Origin: an uncultured Erysipelotrichaceae bacterium | GTDB taxonomy: Bacteria > Bacillota_I > Bacilli_A > RF39 > UBA660 | DNA length: 28,481 bases | Direction of reading: 5' to 3' | Assembly (NCBI GenBank): GCA_902761685.1 | Contig: CACWLI010000017.1 | Location: 1 to 28,481, forward strand | Part shown: positions 8,259 through 16,998 of the stretch, in pieces | Layout of the letters: the number at the start of each line of letters is the position of its first letter | Numbering within the stretch: the stretch's first letter is position 1 | Translations under genes and position numbers: made by a program | Notes under the pieces: model-generated | Seen by the model: the letters and a program-made list of their open reading frames with translations, nothing else | Told to the model about the DNA's origin: nothing | Databases searched by the model: none

Positions 8259-11072
8259 ATGGACAAAATAATAATTAAAAATGCAAGAGAAAATAATTTA
8301 AAAGGAATTAACTTAGAACTTCCAAAAAACAAGTTGATTGTTATGACTGGAGTTAGTGGAAGTGGTAAAAGTAGTTTAGCTTTTGATACTATATATGCTG
8401 AAGGTCAAAGAAGATATGTTGAGAGTTTAAGCGCATATGCTAGACAATTTTTAGGTAATATGAGTAAACCAGAAGTAGATTCTATTGAAGGACTTAGCCC
8501 TAGTATTTCAATAGATCAAAAATCTACTAATAAGAATCCTAGAAGTACTGTTGGTACAATTACAGAAATATATGATTATTTAAGACTTTTATTTGCACGT
8601 GTAGGTGTACCATATTGTCCTAATCATAATACTCCTGTAACTACTCAAAGTATTGAAGAGATGACAAATAAAGTTTTAGAGCTTGAAGTAGGCACTAAAA
8701 TTGAAATCATGGCACCAATTGTTCATGGCGAAAAGGGTACTCATAAAGATTTAATTGAAGATTTAAGAAAAGATGGATTTGTTAGAGCTAAAATAGATAA
8801 TGAAACATATGATTTAAATGATGAAATAACATTAGAAAAGAATAAAAAACATAATATAAATGTTGTAATAGATAGATTATCTATTAAAGAAGATTCTCGT
8901 TCTAGAATATTTGAAAGTATTGAAACAAGTACTAAAATGGCTAATGGAAAAGTAGTTATAAATATAATTGGAGATAAAGAAATAGTATTTAGTGAAAATT
9001 ATGCTTGTCCACTTTGTGATTTTAGTTTACCTGAACTAGAACCTAGATTATTTTCATTTAATAGTCCATATGGAGCTTGTCCTGAATGTAAAGGATTAGG
9101 TGTTAATAAACATATAGATGAAGATATATTAATTCCAGATAAAAGTAAATCTATTATGGATGGAGCAGTTGTATCATTTCAAAGTGGAGAAACTTTAAAT
9201 ATTTATTATAAAAAATTAGGATTAGTGGCAAAGCATTATAATATTGATTTATATAAGCCTGTTAAAGATTTAACTAGAAAAGAATTAGATATAATATTAT
9301 ATGGTTCACCAGATAAACTTGATTTAACACTTACAACAAGAAGTGGAAGTACTCTAAAAAGTTATGATTATTTTGAAGGGATTATAACAAATTTAGAAAG
9401 AAGATATATGGAAACAGTAAGTCCATCTATTCGTGAATGGATTGAAAAATATATGACTGATTTACCATGCCCAACGTGTAAAGGTAAAAGACTTAAAGAT
9501 GAAGCATTAAGTGTTAGAGTTGGTGGTAAAAATATAATAGAAGTTACTAATTTAAGTATTAGAAATTTAATTGAATTTTTTGATAAATTAAAATTAAATA
9601 AAGAACAAACTGAAATATCATTTTTAATTATTAAAGAGATTAAAGAAAGATTAAATTTTTTAAAAAATGTTGGTCTTGAATATTTAACTCTTTCTCGTGA
9701 AGCAGCTACTTTATCTGGTGGAGAAGCTCAAAGAATAAGACTTGCTACTCAAATAGGAAGTAGATTATCTGGAATACTTTATGTATTAGATGAACCAAGT
9801 ATTGGTCTTCATCAAAGAGATAATAATAGACTTATTAATTCACTTAAAGAAATGAGAGATTTAGGTAATACTTTAATAGTTGTAGAACATGATACTGATA
9901 CTATGATGGCAGCTGATTATTTAGTAGATATTGGTCCTAAAGCTGGAACTGAAGGAGGATACTTAGTTTGTGCTGGTACTCCAGAAGAAGTAATGAATTG
10001 TAAAGATTCAATTACTGGAGCTTATTTAAGTGGACGTGAAAAAATAGAAATACCAAAGAAGAGAAGAAAAGGATCAGGTAAAGTTATTAAGCTCACTGGA
10101 TGCAAAGAGAATAATTTAAAAAATATTAATGTAGAATTTCCTCTTGGTAAATTTATTTGTGTAACTGGAGTTAGTGGAAGTGGTAAATCAACTTTAGTTA
10201 ATGAAATACTTGGTAAAATATTGTCTAGTACAATAAATAAATCTAAAGATAAACCAGGAAAATATAAGACAGTAAAAGGACTTGAAAATGTAGATAAAGT
10301 TGTTAATATTACACAAGATCCTATTGGAAGAACTCCAAGAAGTAATCCAGCTACTTATACTGGTGTATTTGATTCAATAAGAGAAGTTTTTGCTGAAACT
10401 CGTGAAGCTAAAATACATGGATATGATAAAAGCAGATTTAGTTTTAATGTAAAAGGTGGAAGATGTGAAGCTTGCTCTGGAGATGGAGTAAAGAAAATAG
10501 AAATGCATTTTTTACCAGATGTATATGTTCCATGTGATGTATGTAATGCAACTCGTTTTAATAAAGAAACACTTAAAGTTAAATTTAAAGGTTTAAATAT
10601 ATCAGAAGTATTAGATTTAAGAGTTAGTGAAGCACTAAAGGTATTTGAAAATGTTCCTAAAGTATATAAAACACTTAAAATAATGGATGAAGTAGGACTT
10701 GGTTATGTACAACTTGGTCAAAATGCAGTTACATTATCTGGTGGAGAAGCATCTCGTGTTAAACTAGCTAAAGAGTTACAAAAGAAACCTACAGGAAAGA
10801 GTATATTTATTTTAGATGAACCATCAACTGGACTTCATCAAGATGATATAAAAAGATTACTTAAAATATTAAATAGAATTGTTGATAATGGAGATACGGT
10901 TATTGTAATTGAACATAATTTAGATATTATAGCAGTTGCTGATTATATTATTGATTTAGGTCCTGAAGGGGGAGACTTTGGTGGAGAAGTAGTAGCTACT
11001 GGAACACCTGAACAAATAGCTAAAAATAAAGATTCATTTACAGGAGAGTATTTAAAAGGTATATTGAAATAA
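8259..11072 (+). CDS. uvrA: Excinuclease ABC subunit A (UvrA)
   Basis: DNA-damage sensor of nucleotide excision repair, loading UvrB on lesions. At 937 residues it has the usual length. Both ABC ATPase halves are complete: Walker A GVSGSGKSS (31-39) and GVSGSGKST (637-645), signatures LSGGEAQRIRLA (485-496) and LSGGEASRVKLA (from 826), each followed by a LDEPS Walker B. The zinc-module cysteine pairs CPLC/CPEC and CEAC/CDVC are intact. ATG 8259 is preferred over in-frame GTG 8250 because AGGAG (8243-8247) lies only two bases before the GTG; the protein then begins MDKIIIKNAREN as UvrA usually does. No uvrB or uvrC in the window. Confidence 0.97.
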   Translation: MDKIIIKNARENNLKGINLELPKNKLIVMTGVSGSGKSSLAFDTIYAEGQRRYVESLSAYARQFLGNMSKPEVDSIEGLSPSISIDQKSTNKNPRSTVGTITEIYDYLRLLFARVGVPYCPNHNTPVTTQSIEEMTNKVLELEVGTKIEIMAPIVHGEKGTHKDLIEDLRKDGFVRAKIDNETYDLNDEITLEKNKKHNINVVIDRLSIKEDSRSRIFESIETSTKMANGKVVINIIGDKEIVFSENYACPLCDFSLPELEPRLFSFNSPYGACPECKGLGVNKHIDEDILIPDKSKSIMDGAVVSFQSGETLNIYYKKLGLVAKHYNIDLYKPVKDLTRKELDIILYGSPDKLDLTLTTRSGSTLKSYDYFEGIITNLERRYMETVSPSIREWIEKYMTDLPCPTCKGKRLKDEALSVRVGGKNIIEVTNLSIRNLIEFFDKLKLNKEQTEISFLIIKEIKERLNFLKNVGLEYLTLSREAATLSGGEAQRIRLATQIGSRLSGILYVLDEPSIGLHQRDNNRLINSLKEMRDLGNTLIVVEHDTDTMMAADYLVDIGPKAGTEGGYLVCAGTPEEVMNCKDSITGAYLSGREKIEIPKKRRKGSGKVIKLTGCKENNLKNINVEFPLGKFICVTGVSGSGKSTLVNEILGKILSSTINKSKDKPGKYKTVKGLENVDKVVNITQDPIGRTPRSNPATYTGVFDSIREVFAETREAKIHGYDKSRFSFNVKGGRCEACSGDGVKKIEMHFLPDVYVPCDVCNATRFNKETLKVKFKGLNISEVLDLRVSEALKVFENVPKVYKTLKIMDEVGLGYVQLGQNAVTLSGGEASRVKLAKELQKKPTGKSIFILDEPSTGLHQDDIKRLLKILNRIVDNGDTVIVIEHNLDIIAVADYIIDLGPEGGDFGGEVVATGTPEQIAKNKDSFTGEYLKGILK

Positions 11073-11084
11073 TATACCTTTTTT
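11054..11084 (+). terminator. Terminator of uvrA
   Basis: Twelve-base stem AAAAGGTATATT (11054-11065) with AATATACCTTTT (11071-11082), five-base loop, T-run. It overlaps the stop codon. The next gene begins only 25 bases on, so read-through may feed it. Confidence 0.85.
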
Positions 11085-11109
11085 GATATTATTTATTAGG
11101 AGGTTTGAC

Positions 11110-11433
11110 ATGTTTGATTATAAAGATTTAGAATTTTTAAGAAAAAATACAATAATTGGACCGCTAGCATTAATAAAGATTTCTAATTTGAGAAGTGAAT
11201 GTGAAATAGCCACTAGACTAGTTAATGAAAAAGAACATGATTTATTTGGAATAGATTACACTAAAGCAGATGAACTTGAATACGATATTAGATTTAATGC
11301 TTGGCAAAATAGAATAATGAATATATGGATTAATTATGGGGATGGATTAGATTTAGAAGAATTTGCATTGGATTTAATTCATCAGCAACAAAATAAAGAA
11401 AAAGAGGTAGTATATGCAAGAAGAGTTAAGTAA
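11110..11433 (+). CDS. Hypothetical acidic protein, 107 residues
   Basis: Not recognised. A soluble, mostly helical protein with no signal peptide or membrane helix and no cysteine motif (a single Cys). ATG 11110 follows AGGAGGT by four bases, a strong initiation site. The frame upstream to 11083 runs through the uvrA terminator and is not used. The last 20 bases overlap the start of mscS, so the two are translationally coupled and may be one transcript. No function can be inferred beyond that linkage. Confidence 0.65.
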   Translation: MFDYKDLEFLRKNTIIGPLALIKISNLRSECEIATRLVNEKEHDLFGIDYTKADELEYDIRFNAWQNRIMNIWINYGDGLDLEEFALDLIHQQQNKEKEVVYARRVK

Positions 11434-12238
11434 TTTGGATAACATTATTAGAGAATTGTCATTAAAAGGTAGTGATTTTTTAGTAAAAGCTATTATATCA
11501 CTTATAATAATGATTGTTGGTTTTAGAATAATAGCTGGTTTAGAAAATAGATTAAAAAAACCACATAAATTTAATAAACTTGATGCTAGTGTAAAAAGTT
11601 TTATAATTAGTTTTATAACTATTGCATTAAAAATAGTATTAATGGTAATAGTTTTATCAGTAATTGGTGTACCAATGGCATCACTTGTCACTATTGTTGG
11701 TTCTTGTGCTGTTGCAATTGGACTTGCTCTTCAAGGAGGATTATCAAATATAGCAGGTGGTTTAATGATATTAATATTTAAACCATTTAAAGTAGGAGAT
11801 TATATTATTTCTAATGGACTTGAAGGAACAGTTAAATCTATTACAATGTTTTATACAACTATTACAACAATTGATAATAAAGTAATACAACTTCCAAATG
11901 CTAATTTATCTAATTCAAATATTATAAATGTATCAGCTAATAAAACAAGAAGAGTAGATTTAGATATATCTGTTTCATATAATAGTGATATAGATAAAGT
12001 TAAAAAGATTATACATGATATATTAAATAAACATGAATTAATACTACAAGATGAAGATAAATTTGTTAGACTAAAATCACATGCAGAAAGTGCTTTAGTA
12101 TTTACTGTTAGATCATGGGTTCTTAGTGAAAATTATTGGACTGTATATTTTGATTTAATGGAAACAATTAAAAAAGAATTTGATAAAAATCATATAGAAA
12201 TACCATATAATCAATTAGATGTTCATATGATTAAATAA
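11414..12238 (+). CDS. mscS: Small-conductance mechanosensitive channel (MscS family)
   Basis: Opens under membrane tension to release solutes on hypo-osmotic shock. Its 274 residues match the minimal MscS: N-terminal amphipathic segment, three membrane helices, then the beta and C-terminal vestibule domains. The pore-lining helix is visible at about 96-120, with the Ala/Gly-rich run AIGLALQGGLSNIAGG, followed by the family block FKPFKVGDYI. The start has AGAGGT five bases upstream and lies inside the preceding gene. Confidence 0.93.
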   Translation: MQEELSNLDNIIRELSLKGSDFLVKAIISLIIMIVGFRIIAGLENRLKKPHKFNKLDASVKSFIISFITIALKIVLMVIVLSVIGVPMASLVTIVGSCAVAIGLALQGGLSNIAGGLMILIFKPFKVGDYIISNGLEGTVKSITMFYTTITTIDNKVIQLPNANLSNSNIINVSANKTRRVDLDISVSYNSDIDKVKKIIHDILNKHELILQDEDKFVRLKSHAESALVFTVRSWVLSENYWTVYFDLMETIKKEFDKNHIEIPYNQLDVHMIK

Positions 12239-12239
12239 T

Positions 12240-12263
12240 AAAATGCATTTTGTGCATTTTTTT
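12240..12263 (+). terminator. Terminator of the mscS unit
   Basis: Eight-base stem AAAATGCA (12240-12247) with TGCATTTT (12253-12260), five-base loop, run of eight T. Confidence 0.85.
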
Positions 12264-12266
12264 TAA

Positions 12267-12295
12267 TTGAATATTATTATATTTAATGATATAAT
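12267..12295 (+). promoter_or_regulatory. Sigma-A promoter of the Cys-repeat surface protein gene
   Basis: -35 TTGAAT (12267-12272), 17 bases, -10 TATAAT (12290-12295) with TGa extension (12287-12289). Predicted strong. Confidence 0.8.
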
Positions 12296-12316
12296 CAATA
12301 ATAGGGTGATGATGTG

Positions 12317-15016
12317 ATGAAAAAAACATTTAAATTAATAATTCTTTTAATAATGATTTTACCAATGATTGTATTTGCAGAAAGCAGTAATTATGATAAT
12401 TCAATTGGAAAAGCAAATAATTATATTAAAAGCGATAAATATAGTGATAGAAATAAATATTTAATTATATCTAAAAATGCACCATATTCTTTTAGTAATG
12501 ATGGTATATCAAATACTAATAGTAAATTTGAAACAGGTGGTATGCTAAATGCTAGTGAATATAATTTGAGTTTGATGAATAATAGATCTTATTTAGCAAC
12601 AGGAATAGAGTATTGGACAATGACAGGTAATGCTTCATCACATTATTATGTTGAAAATTACTTAAAAACAAAAGAAGAAAATTTAAGATCAAATACAAGA
12701 GTTACTGAGTTTGTTCAAAAAAGTATAAAAGTAACTGGAAGTGGAACATATACTAATCCATGGGAATTTGATAAAAGACCTTTAGTAACAATAAGAACTA
12801 ATAGTGAAGTATATGGTTTAATAGAAGGACAAAAAGAATATTCTAAATATGCTGAAGGTGAGTCTGGAAGTTATCATGTTACTTTTACTTTAAAACCACA
12901 GTTAGGATATGAATACGTTGGTCATGATGGATGTAATATGACAACTACAGGAAATGTAAGAAAAGAAGCAGTATATAGAATAGAAAATGTAATAAATGAT
13001 ATGGATTGTATAGCAAGATTTGATGTTAGAACATTTAAACTATCTTTAAAGAGTGATGATGCATATAGTAAAAATCCAGCTCCAGCAACGATTTATTTTA
13101 AATATTTAAATGGATGGTCAGTAAATTCTAGCATTTCACCTAAAGTAAATCAAAATAGTAAAATATTAACAACATTGCCAACAAGAAGTGGATATAGTTT
13201 TGAGGGATATAAGTATAATAGTACTTTAGTAATAGATAAAAACGGAAATGTTGCACAACCAAATAATAGTAAAATATTTAATGGAACTGATATAAATGAT
13301 GTTGATTTAAAGGCACAATGGAAAATATGTCCAGTTGGAACATATAGTGATGCAGATCATGCTACTTGTCAAACTTGTCCTAGTGGATATACAAGCCGTG
13401 AAGGTGCTAATTCAATAAATAAGTGTTATATTAAAGTAAATGCTGGTTATTATTTATCAGAAAAAAATAAAACAACTACAGCAGCTTGTGCAAAAGGATA
13501 TTTTAAAGAAGAACATGAAGTATATTATGGAAGTACAAGTTCATGTAGTCAATGTCCAGCCGGATATAGAGATGGAACAGCTGTTTCTAATAAAACAGCA
13601 GAAAATAAATGTTTAAGAAATGTAGAAGCTGGATATTATATAGCAAGTGCAAAAGCAACGTCAAATACAGTATGTGCAAAAGGATATTATAACGGAGCTC
13701 ATACAGTAACTTATGGAAGTACAAGCTCATGTACACAATGTCCAGCCGGATATAGAGATGGAACAGCAGTAGAAAATAAGACAGCACAAAATAAATGTTT
13801 AAGAAATGTGGATGCTGGATATTATATAGCAAGTGCTAATGCAACAACAAATACTGTTTGTGCAAATGGATACTATAAAGAAGGACATACAGTAACTTAT
13901 GGTTCAACAAGTAGTTGTACACAATGTCCAGCCGGATATAGAGACGGAAAAGAAGTAAATAATAAAACAAAAGAGAGCATGTGTTTAAGAAATGTACCAG
14001 CCGGATATAGAATTGCAAGTGTAAAAGCAACAACTAATACAGAGTGTGAAAATGGAACTTATAAAACAGCACATGGTGTTACATATGGAAGTTTGAGTAG
14101 CTGTACAACATGCCCAGCAGGATATAGAGATGGAACAGCATTTGCAACTAAAACTTCAGAAGATAAATGTTTAAAGAATGTAACAGCAGGTTATTATGTT
14201 GCTTCATCTAAAAACAAAGATGCTTCAACTTGTCCAAATGGATACTATAAAGGTTCACACACTGTTTCATATGGTGGAACAAGTTCATGTACACAATGTC
14301 CAGCAGGATATAGAGATGGAACAGCTGTTTCTAATAAAACAGCAGAAAATAAATGTCTTAGAAGTGTTCCTGGTGGAAATTATGTAGCAAGTGCTAGAGC
14401 TACATCAAATTCACAATGTTCAACAGGATATTATAAAGAAGCTCATGGAGTAACATATGGTTCTGTAAGTTCATGTAGTCAATGTCCTAGTGGATATACA
14501 ACTGATGGAGGAGGAAAATCAGCAAGAAATCAATGTAGATATTGGAGTAATTGTGCAACAGGACATAATACATGTTCTGGTGGAACTGTTTATTATAATT
14601 GTAGTGATTGTAAGACAGGAAGTAATACATGTAAATATGGATGCGATACTTGTGGCGGTGGAACTTATGATTGTAATTGTAAAAGAACATGCGCTACTTG
14701 TTCATATTGCGTAAGTTACAAAACTGTAAGTTACGATTGTAGTTATTATCAACAACCTAGCGCAGATCATGGTTGGTGTACAGGAGAATCATGTTATGTA
14801 CCTAAAACATGTACAAAGCAAGTATGTCAAGAAACAGGATATCGTGATTGTTATTGCTATAATAAATGTCAAACTTGTACTCATCCAACATATAATTGTA
14901 GATGTAGTTCTTGTAAAACAGGAAGTAACACATGTAAATATGGATGTGATTCATATTGGAGTGATTGTGCAAGCGGTGAAAACACTTGTAAAGCAGGTTG
15001 GGTATATGCAAGCTAA
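12317..15016 (+). CDS. Secreted cysteine-rich repeat surface protein
   Basis: An 899-residue exported protein. Signal peptide 1-21, with cleavage after IVFA. The N-terminal region (22-150) ends in VTGSGTYTNPWEF, followed by a linker and an InlB/Listeria-Bacteroides-type repeat at about 263-336 (SGYSFEGYK ... KAQW). Then come seven Cys-repeat units from residue 354, the last six exactly 62 residues apart, each with CPAGYRDG, KCL, a C-x-x-GYY and a C-x-Q core. The tail (about 735-899) holds 29 cysteines in roughly 160 residues. No LPXTG, C-terminal helix or wall-binding domain is seen, so it is either secreted or held by a partner, perhaps the lipoprotein 13 bases downstream. ATG 12317 is preferred over GTG 12314 for spacing to AGGGTG. 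Likely an adhesin or surface layer protein; function unproven. Confidence 0.85.
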   Translation: MKKTFKLIILLIMILPMIVFAESSNYDNSIGKANNYIKSDKYSDRNKYLIISKNAPYSFSNDGISNTNSKFETGGMLNASEYNLSLMNNRSYLATGIEYWTMTGNASSHYYVENYLKTKEENLRSNTRVTEFVQKSIKVTGSGTYTNPWEFDKRPLVTIRTNSEVYGLIEGQKEYSKYAEGESGSYHVTFTLKPQLGYEYVGHDGCNMTTTGNVRKEAVYRIENVINDMDCIARFDVRTFKLSLKSDDAYSKNPAPATIYFKYLNGWSVNSSISPKVNQNSKILTTLPTRSGYSFEGYKYNSTLVIDKNGNVAQPNNSKIFNGTDINDVDLKAQWKICPVGTYSDADHATCQTCPSGYTSREGANSINKCYIKVNAGYYLSEKNKTTTAACAKGYFKEEHEVYYGSTSSCSQCPAGYRDGTAVSNKTAENKCLRNVEAGYYIASAKATSNTVCAKGYYNGAHTVTYGSTSSCTQCPAGYRDGTAVENKTAQNKCLRNVDAGYYIASANATTNTVCANGYYKEGHTVTYGSTSSCTQCPAGYRDGKEVNNKTKESMCLRNVPAGYRIASVKATTNTECENGTYKTAHGVTYGSLSSCTTCPAGYRDGTAFATKTSEDKCLKNVTAGYYVASSKNKDASTCPNGYYKGSHTVSYGGTSSCTQCPAGYRDGTAVSNKTAENKCLRSVPGGNYVASARATSNSQCSTGYYKEAHGVTYGSVSSCSQCPSGYTTDGGGKSARNQCRYWSNCATGHNTCSGGTVYYNCSDCKTGSNTCKYGCDTCGGGTYDCNCKRTCATCSYCVSYKTVSYDCSYYQQPSADHGWCTGESCYVPKTCTKQVCQETGYRDCYCYNKCQTCTHPTYNCRCSSCKTGSNTCKYGCDSYWSDCASGENTCKAGWVYAS
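13376..14540 (+). repeat. Coding tandem repeat, 186-bp period, seven units
   Basis: Units anchored on the codon for the first Cys of CPxGY begin at 13376, 13553, 13739, 13925, 14111, 14297 and 14483. The first step is 177 bases and the other five are exactly 186 (62 codons). Bases 13562-13612 and 14306-14356 are identical over 51 nt, four periods apart, which points to recent exchange between units. Confidence 0.92.
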
Positions 15017-15029
15017 TAGGAGATTTAAT

Positions 15030-15731
15030 ATGAAAAAAGTATTAGTAATATTAATTTGTTTATTAATGATTGCTGGATGTACAAAGAAGAATAATCCAAG
15101 CACTGAAAAAAAAGAAGAAATAATTACAACTGAAAAATTATATGAAAAATTATATGATATGGCATCAGACTATTATGAAAAAAATGATTTAGATGTTTTT
15201 ACTGGAAAAAAAGATGAAGTATTTATATCATTGAAAGAGTTAAAAGAACAACATAAATATGATATTTCTGTTTTTGAAAAAAAATCATGTGATTTAGAAA
15301 AAAGTGGAGTAACATATAATATAAATGAATTAGGTTCATATGATGCTAGTAAGATAATTTTTGTAAACTTAGAAGGTTGTACAACATCAACAGAAACAAA
15401 CGAAACAGAGGATGATTTAGAAGACAAGTCATTTATTGATGTATTCCTTGGTGATGAAAAAGCTGATGAAGGTGAAAAACAATTTTTATCAGCTCAAATG
15501 CTTTTATATAAATATGCTGATGAAATATATGAAAAAGGAAGATATAAAAGCTTTGAAAAAGTAGATGGAAAATATACAATTACATTAGAACAATTAGAAA
15601 AAATGGGATATGATATTTCTGGTTTTAAAGGTTTTGATAAGAAAAAGAGTAAAATAGAAATAGATGAAGATAATAAATATAATGTAAAATATGAAGGCAA
15701 TCCTATAATGTGTAGTTTGTATAATGAATAA
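15030..15731 (+). CDS. Lipoprotein with two related domains
   Basis: A 233-residue lipoprotein: MKKVLVILICLLMIAGC gives a lipobox with Cys17 as lipidation site, so it is anchored to the outer face of the membrane. ATG 15030 has AGGAGA six bases upstream. The mature part contains two copies of a domain, roughly 33-115 and 150-233. Both run helix (YEKLYDMASDYYEK / LYKYADEIYEKG), a short strand, then SLKELKEQHKYDIS or TLEQLEKMGYDISG, a charged strand pair and a final Cys. It starts 13 bases after the surface protein gene and surely shares its transcript. Its C-terminus is nearly identical to the gene fragment at 1-112. Not a recognised family; possibly a holder or assembly factor for the Cys-repeat protein (inference). 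Confidence 0.82.
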   Translation: MKKVLVILICLLMIAGCTKKNNPSTEKKEEIITTEKLYEKLYDMASDYYEKNDLDVFTGKKDEVFISLKELKEQHKYDISVFEKKSCDLEKSGVTYNINELGSYDASKIIFVNLEGCTTSTETNETEDDLEDKSFIDVFLGDEKADEGEKQFLSAQMLLYKYADEIYEKGRYKSFEKVDGKYTITLEQLEKMGYDISGFKGFDKKKSKIEIDEDNKYNVKYEGNPIMCSLYNE

Positions 15732-15734
15732 TAT

Positions 15735-15763
15735 AAAAGAATACTAATTAAAGTATTCTTTTT
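15735..15763 (+). terminator. Terminator of the surface protein-lipoprotein operon
   Basis: Eleven-base stem AAAAGAATACT (15735-15745) with AGTATTCTTTT (15752-15762), six-base loop. Confidence 0.85.
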
Positions 15764-15766
15764 AAT

Positions 15767-15795
15767 TTGTAATAATTTAATAAATATGATATATT
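15767..15795 (+). promoter_or_regulatory. Promoter of the four-gene envelope operon
   Basis: -35 TTGTAA (15767-15772), 17 bases, -10 TATATT (15790-15795) with TGa extension. The -10 half is identical to that at 172-180. Confidence 0.6.
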
Positions 15796-15819
15796 TATAT
15801 AGTAACAATAGGTGAAGAT

Positions 15820-16998
15820 ATGGAAAGTTTATTATATGAAATACAAAAATTAATTAATGAAATCAAAGATAAGATTGATGATGATATTAAAATTAAAATT
15901 AAATATCAAGTTTTATCTGTGTTATTTAATGATTTAAAGAAAATAAATACTGAAAGTGAACTTAGAACATACTTATCTAGAATAAATATAGAAGTTATTA
16001 GATTTGAAGAAGAGTATAATAGAAATTTAGATAAATATAAAAAAGATAAAGAATCAAGTGTTGATAGAAAAACATTAAATAATGAAGTTAGAGAATTAAA
16101 TATTTTAGCTGCTCAAATTGATTCTTATAATAAAGTAATTAATAATATTAATAAGTTTTTAAAATCATTAGTTAAAGAAACTCCTAAGGAAACTAAAAGA
16201 AACAGTAGTGATGAAATAATAGAAAAACTAGAAAAATATAATAAAATGGATAAAAAAACATCTGAAGCTAAAAAGTTAAATTTACAAATATTTAATTTAC
16301 GTGAGCAAAGAGAACAAGAAATTAAGTCAAAAGTTGGATATGATGGAGTAAAAATATTGTTTGAAATAGAAAGTTTAGAAGAAGTAGCTTCTAGGAGTAA
16401 TAAAGAAAAAGATGAAGATTATAGTTTAGATGCAGCTGGATTTAATAGACAATTAAAGAATCTAATATATGCTTATAATGAATATTATTTTTTAGATAAA
16501 AGAATACCATTTTTTGTTGGTCAAACAAATTATAAATATGATAATAATAAAACAGATGGTCAAAATGAAGTTAGCTTTAAAAATAAATTTAATATTATAA
16601 ATAGAAGACTAAAGAATATGATAGTTTCACTATTTGGAAGTGAAGAGGTTGAAATAAATGTTAATGGTAATAAGATTAGTTTTAATGACTTTTTATCTTA
16701 TTTAACTAGATATAATATTTTAGGTGGTTATACTTTATTTGAAGTTAAAAACAAGGAAAGAAAACTTGGAAATGAAGATATAAACAAAAAAATGTTTGAT
16801 GATAATAATAGACTAGTAATAGATACTATGAATGAGCTTTGCAAAATGTGTTTAAGTAAAATAGGAAATAGTACTATTAAAATAGAAGATCATCAAAAAG
16901 TACAAAGTGATTATAAAAAAGAAATTGAACTTAAATATAAAGAATTACAATTACTTTTAAGTAAGAAATTAATGGAGGGTAGAGGTGTACATAGATAA
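15820..16998 (+). CDS. Coiled-coil cytoplasmic protein, first gene of a four-gene operon
   Basis: Not recognised. A 392-residue, highly charged protein without signal peptide or membrane helix. The N-terminal half (1-180) is rich in Lys, Glu, Asn and Leu with long heptad-like stretches, strongly suggesting coiled coils. The C-terminal half (about 205-345) looks globular, with segments such as FFVGQTNYKYD and GGYTLFEVKNK, and a final helix (360-388) is again charged. AGGTGAAG lies before ATG 15820. It overlaps the next gene by 14 bases. It could be a scaffold for the membrane proteins encoded after it. Confidence 0.75.
   Translation: MESLLYEIQKLINEIKDKIDDDIKIKIKYQVLSVLFNDLKKINTESELRTYLSRINIEVIRFEEEYNRNLDKYKKDKESSVDRKTLNNEVRELNILAAQIDSYNKVINNINKFLKSLVKETPKETKRNSSDEIIEKLEKYNKMDKKTSEAKKLNLQIFNLREQREQEIKSKVGYDGVKILFEIESLEEVASRSNKEKDEDYSLDAAGFNRQLKNLIYAYNEYYFLDKRIPFFVGQTNYKYDNNKTDGQNEVSFKNKFNIINRRLKNMIVSLFGSEEVEINVNGNKISFNDFLSYLTRYNILGGYTLFEVKNKERKLGNEDINKKMFDDNNRLVIDTMNELCKMCLSKIGNSTIKIEDHQKVQSDYKKEIELKYKELQLLLSKKLMEGRGVHR

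Larger units (their letters stand above)
15648..15801 (+). repeat. Direct repeat copy 2 (lipoprotein 3' end, terminator, promoter)
   Basis: Counterpart of 29-186; details are given there. The conserved order is coding end, hairpin terminator, promoter. Confidence 0.8.

Noticed and set aside
13376..14540. Possible CRISPR-like or non-coding repeat array
   Set aside because: The 186-base units are wholly in frame, conserved as protein (Cys, Gly, Tyr positions) and have no spacer structure.
14490..15011. Alternative open frames on both strands across the Cys-repeat region, including a long frame running 14769-15731
   Set aside because: They arise from the repeat composition in the region of the real frame. 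The 14769-15731 frame contains the true lipoprotein gene, which begins at ATG 15030 with its own Shine-Dalgarno and lipobox; the part before that overlaps the surface protein out of frame.
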